Shown here piece after piece: positions 42,827-49,901 of a DNA stretch of 64,000 bases (the stretch's first letter is position 1; every line of letters starts with the position of its first letter). The translations under genes were made by a program, and so were the position numbers. The notes below the pieces were generated by a model, which worked only from the letters and a program-made list of their open reading frames with translations, ran no database searches and had not been told where the DNA came from. This stretch comes from an uncultured Christensenellaceae bacterium (lineage in GTDB: Bacteria; Bacillota; Clostridia; Christensenellales; CAG-314). The stretch is from NCBI GenBank assembly GCA_910585195.1, contig CAJUCX010000001.1:309958-373957 (forward strand), read 5' to 3'.

Positions 42827-44467
42827 TTAGCAAGCACTGCCTGTATCAGCTGCCGGTGCCTTGCTGCTAGAAGAACTTGAAGATTCTTCTTCGTTTGACG
42901 ATTCAATTACAGGAATCGGGTTGTAAGAAGCGTAAGGGTTTTGGTCAAATACTTCTCTTACAGCCTTAGTCCACAATGCTTCATGAACAGGATTGCCGTA
43001 ATTATATTCTGCCTCTGCATATTTAACGAGTTTTGCTTTTTGTGCGCTTTCGCCGTCGTTTGCACCATTAAACATCATAATGTTTGGTACACACATTTTG
43101 CCAAAGCCAAGGTCTTGACCATCAATCTTGATAATAAGGTTGTTGTTAGATGTTTCGCTTTCAACAAGGTTCCAGTAAGATTTGTAACCGCCTTCTTTGC
43201 CGGCATCGAGGTAATCTCTAAGGAAATAACCATACAAGTGGCTGTAAGAATAATCGCTTGCGGCACTTGCTGCTCTTGCAGTTGTACCTGCCCAGTCCAT
43301 AGTTCTTGTGTTTATATTGTAACCTGCAACTTCCTTACCGTTACCTACTTGAACAGTATAAAGTGCAGTAGGGTCTGCTTGCCCGGCAACCATATCCGTA
43401 TTTGTCATATCAGATTTAAGAACAGCCGTTGCTTTTTCATCATATGCTCTGTCGTCAAGTACAGGGTCAAAGAAGTAAACTTTGCTTATGCCGTAGTCTT
43501 TTGCAAGGTTGTTAGTCAAATAAGCAATTGCTTGTGTGTTTCCGCACCATGCACCGCCGAAGAACACTGCAAAATGACCGTCGTTGTGGTCGAGCAACCA
43601 AGCAAATTGATTGTAGTTTGCAAGAGCGACAAACACGTCTTCTTTTTCTGCCGTGTAAGCGTCAACACCTTCTTCGTACATATGGAATCTGCTATCTGCA
43701 AAGATATTGAAAGTATTTATGTTGCTTGTATCGTATGCTTCCGGAACATAAGGAGTATCTTTTCCTTGATTTGCAGGAGCATATTGACCGTAACTTGCAA
43801 CTTTGTCTGCAATTGCAGCAATAGCTTCATTGCCTTTGTCATATTTCTTGTGAGCAGCAAGACGTCTGCTACCTACGTAACTACCATAATATAAAGACTT
43901 ATATTTGTTGCTTTCGTCCACAACAACTTTTTCATCTTCAACTTTAAGTCCGTAAATCAACGCCTCGCCTCTGATTGCCAACAATTCTTGGTCTGCAACG
44001 TCAGCCCAACCATTGTTGGTCAATTTAAGCAATTCCTGACGAAGGTTGTAGATACCTTTGTTTACTTCGTCATTAGGAATGTCTGCTTGAAGCACGTTGC
44101 TTGTAGCCCAGTTTGCAATTTGTCCGTCTGCCGGTTTTGCCTCGTGGAAACCGCCGCTCAAAACAGGGTTAAAGTGATAAATTTCAACACCCCATTCGTT
44201 AGCAAGTTTGTTGATAGCCTTAAATGCGGTTTTTGCATCTGCACTTGTTTCGGTATCAACGTACAGCAAATAGTTGCCCGGTGTTTTCATCATCTTGTAA
44301 ACACTCAGATACGTAACAGCAGTGATATGAATATCTCCTTCTATTTCATATCTTGAAGCGTAATAGTTATACTCTTCGTCAGGGTTGGAGCCGCCGCAAG
44401 CGGTAAGGCCAAACACGCCGAAAACCATAACGACAGCCAAAAGTACTGTCAAAAGTTTCTTTTTCAT
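42827..44467 (-). CDS. Lipoprotein with two thioredoxin-fold-like regions, behind a G-tract promoter
   Basis: This 546-residue protein has a signal peptide and lipobox LTAC (Cys about residue 24). Two similar segments look like thioredoxin folds: NYLLYVDTETSADAKTAF with VEIYHFNPV (about 65-105), and HFAVFFGGAWCGNTQAIAYL with KVYFFDPVLD (about 295-335). The second has WCGNT, a single Cys where thioredoxins have CxxC. The C-terminus is a Ser/Glu-rich linker ending in a terminal Cys (DTGSAC). It is probably surface-exposed; function unknown. AGGAGG lies six nt before the ATG. Its promoter spacer contains a run of 12 G, so expression may be phase-variable. Confidence 0.82.
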   Translation of the reverse strand: MKKKLLTVLLAVVMVFGVFGLTACGGSNPDEEYNYYASRYEIEGDIHITAVTYLSVYKMMKTPGNYLLYVDTETSADAKTAFKAINKLANEWGVEIYHFNPVLSGGFHEAKPADGQIANWATSNVLQADIPNDEVNKGIYNLRQELLKLTNNGWADVADQELLAIRGEALIYGLKVEDEKVVVDESNKYKSLYYGSYVGSRRLAAHKKYDKGNEAIAAIADKVASYGQYAPANQGKDTPYVPEAYDTSNINTFNIFADSRFHMYEEGVDAYTAEKEDVFVALANYNQFAWLLDHNDGHFAVFFGGAWCGNTQAIAYLTNNLAKDYGISKVYFFDPVLDDRAYDEKATAVLKSDMTNTDMVAGQADPTALYTVQVGNGKEVAGYNINTRTMDWAGTTARAASAASDYSYSHLYGYFLRDYLDAGKEGGYKSYWNLVESETSNNNLIIKIDGQDLGFGKMCVPNIMMFNGANDGESAQKAKLVKYAEAEYNYGNPVHEALWTKAVREVFDQNPYASYNPIPVIESSNEEESSSSSSSKAPAADTGSAC

Positions 44468-44611
44468 ATAGTCCTCCTATAATTTTGTAACCAAAAACTC
44501 TGCCGTCATTGCAGTTGCGTCAAGTGCACTGCCAAACACTTTTGCACAATTTTGACAGAATTGCGGTTTTTTAAGGTCAACGCACCCGCGGGCGCATTGT
44601 TTGTTATCAAG

Positions 44612-44642
44612 ATTGTACCCCCCCCCCCCAGCAAAAAGTCAA
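44612..44642 (-). promoter_or_regulatory. Promoter with G12 tract in the -35/-10 spacer (candidate phase-variable switch)
   Basis: On the minus strand TTGACT (44637-44642) and TACAAT (44612-44617) are separated by 19 nt, of which 12 are an unbroken G run (plus-strand C at 44618-44629) directly next to the -10 box. Loss of two G would give the optimal 17-nt spacing. The leader to the lipoprotein ATG at 44467 is about 138 nt. Otherwise 44468-45071 holds only the repeat elements and the nrdD terminator listed separately. Confidence 0.65.
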
Positions 44643-44809
44643 TACCAAAACCGCGAAAAAACAACAAAGCAACAAATCTTTGCACGGCTAAAATTTGCGC
44701 AATAATTTGTTGCTTTTATTGATTTTGACGCCTTTTCACTTATCCACAAAAAGATACAAAAAATTACTCATCGTGTTCATAATTCTTTTTGCTCTGCAAA
44801 GCCGTTCTC

Positions 44810-44854
44810 TCGATTTTGTTTTGCAAGCAATTACTTATTGCAAAACAAAATCGA
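44810..44854. repeat. Long perfect inverted repeat, hairpin-element copy 2 (partial)
   Basis: The 17-bp perfect arms TCGATTTTGTTTTGCAA (44810-44826) and its complement (44838-44854) have an 11-nt loop. It resembles the hairpin part of the dispersed element but lacks the GC box. Confidence 0.6.
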
Positions 44855-44895
44855 CATTACGCAACATATCACCATAGACAAGCGCATTGCAAGAT

Positions 44896-44934
44896 ACAAA
44901 AAACCACCCCTACGGCATAACCGCAGGGGTGGGG
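44896..44934 (-). terminator. Terminator of nrdD
   Basis: The stem CCACCCCTACGG (44904-44915) with CCGCAGGGGTGG (44921-44932), one mismatch, is followed on the minus strand by TTTTTTG. It lies about 140 nt past the nrdD stop, beyond repeat copy 3. Confidence 0.7.
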
Positions 44935-44957
44935 AAATATATATTTTATTTTTGCAA

Positions 44958-45070
44958 AGAAAAATTTTAAGTCTTGTTTTGCTTTCAAACAAGCGCTTGT
45001 TTGAAAGCAAACCGCGCGGAGCGCTCAGCAATTAAAAAAATAATTTCAAGCGTCAGCGAAAAATTTTTTT
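44958..45070 (+). repeat. Dispersed hairpin/GC-box element, copy 3, in the nrdD 3' untranslated region
   Basis: A 34-nt perfect palindrome (44978-45011, arms TTTGCTTTCAAACAAGC) is followed by CGCGCGGAGCGCTCAGC, then AATTAAAAAAAT, and GCGAAAAATTTTTTTG immediately before the nrdD stop codon. Confidence 0.7.
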
Positions 45071-45071
45071 G

Positions 45072-47447
45072 TTACTTCTTTTCCGCAAACTTTTTGATGT
45101 TTGAGGCATTGGCAAACTTTTCTACCTCGTTGCCGTCAACCACCACAAGAGTAGGCGCCTGCATTATGCCGTATTTTTTGGTAAGGTCGCGCTGTTCTTC
45201 CGCATCGACGACGTTATACGCTATGCCTGCTTTGTCAAGGAAGTTTTTTGCCACCTTGCAGTTTGGGCAAGTCTTTGTGGTAAACAATAGCACCTGTTTT
45301 GCGCCGCCTGCTTTTGCCGACAAATCTTTTACCGTTGCGGTTGCCGCCTTGCCGTTTTTGCTAGGCTTAAATTTGCTTGCCAAAACGTTGTATTCTTTTC
45401 TGTCGGCAAACTCTTGCGATTTGCCGTCGTTCCAGTTCTGTACAGGGCGGTAGTAACCGGTAATTCTGCTGTTTACTTCCGTAGTTTCGCCGCAAATCGG
45501 GCAGGTGTATTGTTCTCCCGCGAGATAACCGTGGTTTTTGCATACCGAGTAAGTAGGCGAAATGGTGTAATACGGCAATTCGTAATTTTCCGCAATGGTC
45601 TTGACAAGCGTTGCGGCGGACTTCCAGTCAGGCAACTTCTCACCCAAGAAGGTGTGGAACACCGTGCCGGAAGTGTAAAGCGTTTGCAGTTTGTCTTGAA
45701 TGTCAAGCGCAGAGAAGACGTCTTCCGTATAACCGACAGGCAAGTGAGAGCTGTTTGTATAATAAGGCGTTCCGCAACTTTCGTTGGCAGTTTTGATGTC
45801 TGGATATCTCTTTTTGTCGTGTTTTGCAAGACGGTAAGAAGTCGACTCCGCAGGGGTTGCCTCCAAGTTGTACAAGTCGCCGTATTGCTCTTGATAGTCG
45901 GAAAGTCTTTCTCTCATATGGTTCAACACGTCTTGCGTAAACTTTTGAGTTTCCGCATGAGTCATATCTTTGCCCAGCCATTTTGCGTTGAGCCCTGCTT
46001 CGTTCATACCGACCAACCCGATTGTAGAGAAGTGGTTGTCGAAAGTGCCGAGATAACGCTTTGTATAAGGATACAAACCCTCGTCCAAAAGTTTGGTTAT
46101 TATCGTGCGCTTTACTTTAAGCGAGCGGGCGGAAATATCCATCAAGTGGTCTAATCTCTTGTAAAAATCTGCCTCGTCCTTTGCAAGATATGCTATGCGC
46201 GGCATATTGATGGTAACTACGCCGACAGAGCCGGTGCTTTCGCCGCTGCCGAAGAAACCGCCGGATTTTTTGCGGAGTTCTCTCAAATCCAACCGCAGGC
46301 GGCAGCACATACTTCTTACGTCGCTAGGCTGCATATCGCTGTTTATGTAGTTTGAAAAATATGGCGTGCCGTATTTTGCGGTCATTTCAAACAGCAGTTT
46401 GTTGTTTTCAGTCTCGCTCCAATCGAAGTCCTTGGTTATAGAGTAAGTAGGTATAGGGTATTGGAAGCCCCTGCCGTTTGCGTCGCCTTCTATCATAACT
46501 TCTATAAAGGCTTTGTTTACCATATCCATTTCTTTTTGGCAGTCTTTATATTTGAAGTTCATTTCTTTGCCGCCGACTATTGCGTTAAGTTCCGCAAGGT
46601 CGTTCGGCACCACCCAGTCGAGCGTTATGTTTGAAAACGGCGACTGCGTGCCCCAACGGCTAGGCGTGTTTACGCCGTAGATAAACGACTCTACGCACTT
46701 TTTGACTTCGTCGTAAGTAAGATTGTCAACTTTAACAAAAGGAGCGAGATATGTATCAAAGGAAGAAAATGCTTGCGCGCCTGCCCATTCGTTTTGCATA
46801 ATGCCCAAAAAGTTTACCATTTGGTTGCAAAGCGTTGCAAGGTGGCTTGCAGGCGAAGAAGTTATTTTGCCGGGTACGCCGCCCAAACCTTCTTGAATAA
46901 GCTGCTTTAACGACCAGCCGGCGCAGTAACCCGTAAGCATAGACAAATCGTGAATATGTATGTCTGCATTGCGGTGAGCGTTTGCGATTTCTTCATCGTA
47001 AATTTCGGAAAGCCAGTAGTTTGCGGTTATCGCGCCGCTGTTTGACAAGATAAGACCGCCGACGGAGTAAGTAACGGTTGCGTTTTCTTTAACGCGCCAG
47101 TCGGTAACTTTTACGTAACTGTCGACAATCTCTTTGTAGTCGAGAATCGTAGACTTCATATTTCTTATCTTTTCCCTATTCTTTCTGTAAAGAATGTAAG
47201 CCTTTGCAATGTCGCCGTAACCCGCTTGAATAAGCACGGACTCTACGCTGTCTTGAATGTCCTCCACCGCAATAAATCCGTCTTTGATTTTGTTTTCGAA
47301 ATCTGCGGTAACTTTAAGCGCAATCATATCTATCACCGTAGGATGATATTCTTTTTCCTGCGCCTCGAAAGCCTTGGTGATTGCCTGACTTATCTTGTTG
47401 ATGTCAAACTCTACTTTTTTGCCGTCTCTTTTTACTACCTTGTACAT
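45072..47447 (-). CDS. nrdD: Anaerobic ribonucleoside-triphosphate reductase with fused C-terminal redoxin
   Basis: This 791-residue class III reductase makes dNTPs without oxygen via a glycyl radical. An ATP-cone occupies about residues 1-90; the body has HIHDLSMLTGYCAGW, NLEATPAESTSYRLA and the zinc site VCKNHGYLAGEQYTCPICGE. The glycyl radical loop is SRITGYYRPVQNW (about 665-677). After a linker, a glutaredoxin/thioredoxin-like domain (about 720-791) with TTKTCPNCKVAKNFL and a cis-Pro in MQAPTLVVV is fused in frame. It presumably re-reduces the enzyme, replacing a separate NrdH-like redoxin. It is activated by NrdG encoded upstream, 518 bp away. Promoter DNA carries NrdR boxes. Confidence 0.95.
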   Translation of the reverse strand: MYKVVKRDGKKVEFDINKISQAITKAFEAQEKEYHPTVIDMIALKVTADFENKIKDGFIAVEDIQDSVESVLIQAGYGDIAKAYILYRKNREKIRNMKSTILDYKEIVDSYVKVTDWRVKENATVTYSVGGLILSNSGAITANYWLSEIYDEEIANAHRNADIHIHDLSMLTGYCAGWSLKQLIQEGLGGVPGKITSSPASHLATLCNQMVNFLGIMQNEWAGAQAFSSFDTYLAPFVKVDNLTYDEVKKCVESFIYGVNTPSRWGTQSPFSNITLDWVVPNDLAELNAIVGGKEMNFKYKDCQKEMDMVNKAFIEVMIEGDANGRGFQYPIPTYSITKDFDWSETENNKLLFEMTAKYGTPYFSNYINSDMQPSDVRSMCCRLRLDLRELRKKSGGFFGSGESTGSVGVVTINMPRIAYLAKDEADFYKRLDHLMDISARSLKVKRTIITKLLDEGLYPYTKRYLGTFDNHFSTIGLVGMNEAGLNAKWLGKDMTHAETQKFTQDVLNHMRERLSDYQEQYGDLYNLEATPAESTSYRLAKHDKKRYPDIKTANESCGTPYYTNSSHLPVGYTEDVFSALDIQDKLQTLYTSGTVFHTFLGEKLPDWKSAATLVKTIAENYELPYYTISPTYSVCKNHGYLAGEQYTCPICGETTEVNSRITGYYRPVQNWNDGKSQEFADRKEYNVLASKFKPSKNGKAATATVKDLSAKAGGAKQVLLFTTKTCPNCKVAKNFLDKAGIAYNVVDAEEQRDLTKKYGIMQAPTLVVVDGNEVEKFANASNIKKFAEKK

Positions 47448-47498
47448 TTTCTTTCGCTCCTTTCAAGTAATTTTTGTTGTGCTTTAACAAGATACCAT

Positions 47499-47568
47499 CA
47501 ATATATGACTTTGTCAATAGTAAAATACAATATATTGATAAATTTTTTTATTAACAATCAATATATTG
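47499..47568 (-). promoter_or_regulatory. NrdR-box cluster upstream of nrdD
   Basis: CAATATATTG cores occur at 47528-47537 and 47559-47568, 31 bp apart (three helical turns), with a half-matching CAATATATGA at 47499-47508. This spacing and AT-rich palindrome fit the NrdR repressor's tandem boxes before ribonucleotide reductase genes. Confidence 0.65.
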
Positions 47569-47825
47569 TTTTGCAAAAAAATAAAAAAGCGCAAAATCGC
47601 GCGTATATACGCCGTTTTGACGCATTTTTCGCGCAATTTTGCACTGCGAACCGCCATTTTTGCGGATTTCGGTGCAATTCCGCTTCATAAATGCATAAAT
47701 ATGCCGCTGCGGTTTAATAAACTAAAAATTGCTTTATGTAAAAAATATTGTTTGCTTGATTACGTTTCAAAAAAACAAGAACGAAAATTTCTTCCGTCCT
47801 TAATTTTGCTTTTAACTGATTTTGT

Positions 47826-47945
47826 ATCGGTTTTACAAAATTTTCATTTTGTAAAACACAATCGAGCGCGTAGCGTCTCCGCGGACTCGAAAAAATTTTT
47901 CGTCGCAAAATTTAATTACCGACAATGTAAACAAATGCTTATTTA
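47826..47945 (+). repeat. Dispersed hairpin/GC-box element, copy 4, between nrdG and nrdD
   Basis: The hairpin GTTTTACAAAAT / ATTTTGTAAAAC (47830-47857, arms identical to copy 1) is followed by GAGCGCGTAGCGTCTCCGCGGA, AAAAAATTTTTCGTCG, and AATTACCGACAATGTAAACAAATGC like copy 1. The rest of 47569-47825 is AT-rich without a supported gene. Confidence 0.7.
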
Positions 47946-47965
47946 TTTCTCCTGTAAAAAATTTG

Positions 47966-48655
47966 CTACACTCCGCGCAGTTTTGCGTTTGGTATATATC
48001 GGTTTACCTTTTCAATAAGCAGTTGCATTTCGCCGTTGTCATAGCCGTGCACGTTGCAGTCAATCAAATCGCCGGAGTTTACAAACTGCTGCAAAAAATA
48101 TCTGTTTGGGTTGCCTATCCACTGTGCTATGTCTTTGAAGTCTTCCGCCGTATGGAACTCTCTCACGACAGTCGTACGAAACTCAAACGGCACCGTGTTT
48201 TTAAGCAAAAAGTCTACGCTTTGCTCGATAGGCACCAAATCCATATTTTTTAGCCCTGCCGTTAAAGCATACTTAGTCTTGCTGTTTTTTATATCCATTG
48301 CCACAAAGTCTACAAGTTTGCTTTGGCACAATGCAATCAGTTTATCGGGCAAACTGCCGTTGGTGTCGAGTTTGACGAGATAGCCCAAATCCTTAACCTG
48401 CTTTATAAAATCCTGTACGCCGTCCTGCAACAGCGGTTCTCCGCCGCTTACGCACACAGCCTGCAACAGACCTTTGCGCTTTTGCAAAAATGCGACGACT
48501 TCGCTTAAAGGCACGTCAGAGCCGTCAATGCGCGTAACAAGCGACGCATTGTGGCAAAACGGACAGCGAAAGTTGCAGCCGGCAGTAAAGACGGTGCAGC
48601 AGATTTTTTCGGGATAGTCGACAAGCGACAGTTTTTGCATACCTGCGATTTTCAT
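47966..48655 (-). CDS. nrdG: Anaerobic ribonucleotide reductase activating protein (radical SAM)
   Basis: This 229-residue radical SAM enzyme generates the glycyl radical on NrdD using S-adenosylmethionine and a 4Fe-4S cluster. The cluster motif is CNFRCPFCHN (CxxxCxxC, about residues 27-36), with CVSGGEPLLQ as the GGE motif and YLVKLDTNG. It is the longer NrdG type (ThnB-like length). The start ATG 48655 has AAGGTAAG upstream. Its stop is separated from nrdD by 518 bp containing NrdR boxes and one repeat element, so nrdD probably has its own promoter. Confidence 0.92.
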   Translation of the reverse strand: MKIAGMQKLSLVDYPEKICCTVFTAGCNFRCPFCHNASLVTRIDGSDVPLSEVVAFLQKRKGLLQAVCVSGGEPLLQDGVQDFIKQVKDLGYLVKLDTNGSLPDKLIALCQSKLVDFVAMDIKNSKTKYALTAGLKNMDLVPIEQSVDFLLKNTVPFEFRTTVVREFHTAEDFKDIAQWIGNPNRYFLQQFVNSGDLIDCNVHGYDNGEMQLLIEKVNRYIPNAKLRGV

Positions 48656-48800
48656 AAAACTTACCTTACTTAAAATTTTTGTAACTTTTCATCAAGCACG
48701 CCGCAAAAACGTTTATCATTATGAAACACACTAAACCGCGACACACGGCGCGTTGCCGACAGTAAAAGTATCTATTAAAAAAAGATAATTGTCAACACTC

Positions 48801-48829
48801 TTTACACGCCGATTTTTAAGTGTTAAAAT
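48801..48829 (+). promoter_or_regulatory. Promoter of nadE, leaderless geometry
   Basis: TTTACA (48801-48806), 17 nt and TAAAAT (48824-48829, preceded by TGT) are followed by six nt and the ATG at 48836. There is no Shine-Dalgarno sequence. Confidence 0.65.
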
Positions 48830-48835
48830 ATGCCT

Positions 48836-49558
48836 ATGAGAGATTTTGAAAAGGAAACGCAACTGCGCGTAAAATGGATTAAAGACATCGTAACCGACAC
48901 TCACGCTAAAGGCATAATCTTCGGCAACAGCGGCGGAAAAGACAGCGCGCTTGTAGGAATACTGTGCAAAATGGCCTGCGAAAACACGACGGGCATAATT
49001 TTACCCTGCCAAAGCAACCGCAACTTTACCGTAGACAAAACCGACGGAGAAAGTCTTGCAAAACAGTTTGGCATAGACTGCCGATTTGTCGACATAACGC
49101 CGATTAAAGTTGCATTCGAACACGCCTTAAAAGAGATTGATAACCCCCTTGCACTTGCCAACGTAAACCCGCGCATAAGAATGACCGTACTTTATGCCTT
49201 AGCTCAGCAAAACGGCTGTTTGGTCGCAGGCACTGGCAATCGGTCGGAGATAACGATGGGTTATTTTACCAAATGGGGCGACGGCGCGTGCGACTTTAAC
49301 CCTATCGCCGATTTGACGGCAGGCGAAGTGATAAAATATTTGAAGTATTTTAACGCCCCTGCGGAAATAATAACCAAAGCCCCTTCCGCCGGCTTATGGG
49401 ACGGACAAACCGACGAGCAGGAAATGGGCATAACTTACGCGCAACTTGACGGGTATATTTTGTCAGGAAAAGCCGACGACGAAATTAAAGCAAAGATAGA
49501 AAAAGCATATGCGCAAACCGCCCACAAACGCCGTATGCCGCTGTGGTACGGCTATTAA
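48836..49558 (+). CDS. nadE: Ammonia-dependent NAD+ synthetase
   Basis: This 240-residue N-type ATP pyrophosphatase converts deamido-NAD, ATP and ammonia to NAD+. The P-loop is FGNSGGKDSALVGI (about residues 27-40), followed by GTGNRSEITMGYFTKWGDGACDFNPIADLT and KAPSAGLWDGQTDEQEMGITYAQLD, all typical. It lacks a glutaminase domain, so free ammonia is the donor. I prefer ATG 48836 over 48830 because the promoter's -10 box ends at 48829 and no Shine-Dalgarno sequence exists; initiation would be leaderless. A tiny membrane-protein gene follows. Confidence 0.93.
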   Translation: MRDFEKETQLRVKWIKDIVTDTHAKGIIFGNSGGKDSALVGILCKMACENTTGIILPCQSNRNFTVDKTDGESLAKQFGIDCRFVDITPIKVAFEHALKEIDNPLALANVNPRIRMTVLYALAQQNGCLVAGTGNRSEITMGYFTKWGDGACDFNPIADLTAGEVIKYLKYFNAPAEIITKAPSAGLWDGQTDEQEMGITYAQLDGYILSGKADDEIKAKIEKAYAQTAHKRRMPLWYGY

Positions 49559-49603
49559 GGAGAAATTGCGAACAAATACTTAAAATATTGCCTAAAAATT
49601 TTG

Positions 49604-49798
49604 ATGGACGTTGCCATACTTTATTTGATAGTTATTTTCGTTAAATTTGCATTTAACGGTTTTGCATACGACCCCGAGTATTGGCTTGAAGCATTATTTT
49701 TAACTATCAGTTTGGAAATCTTCTTCGTAATTTACGACTACGTAAAATACCGCAAGCGCAAAAAACAAGAGCAGCAAGAAAACAATAATAACCAATAA
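49604..49798 (+). CDS. Small membrane protein, unknown function
   Basis: This 64-residue protein has two hydrophobic helices (VAILYLIVIFVKFAFNGFAY and ALFLTISLEIFFVIYDYV) and a basic, Gln/Asn-rich tail (YRKRKKQEQQENNNNQ). The ATG at 49604 has no ribosome-binding site. The frame is open back to 49565, and GGAG at 49559-49562 follows the nadE stop directly, so a non-ATG start (ATT 49565) is conceivable. It is followed by a terminator and so ends the nadE transcript. Unrecognised. Confidence 0.6.
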   Translation: MDVAILYLIVIFVKFAFNGFAYDPEYWLEALFLTISLEIFFVIYDYVKYRKRKKQEQQENNNNQ

Positions 49799-49799
49799 C

Positions 49800-49844
49800 A
49801 CAACACAGCCCCTTTGGCTTTTGCCAAAGGGGCTGTTGTTTATA
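49800..49844 (+). terminator. Terminator after nadE and the small membrane protein
   Basis: A perfect 14-bp stem (49805-49818 with 49823-49836) and TTTT loop are followed by TGTTTATAT. Confidence 0.75.
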
Positions 49845-49901
49845 TATTTATGCAGTTAAAATTATATTTACTTATAAGCCTAAGTCGGTTTATCTATACA
49901 T

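Noticed and set aside
42941..43894. A 317-codon plus-strand frame opposite the lipoprotein gene
   Set aside because: It is a shadow of the lipoprotein reading frame on the other strand, Cys/Val/Phe-rich with no RBS.
44740..44748. A perfect DnaA box TTATCCACA
   Set aside because: It is a single isolated copy in an AT-rich gap, with no DnaA/DnaN genes, box cluster or skew change visible, so not an origin.
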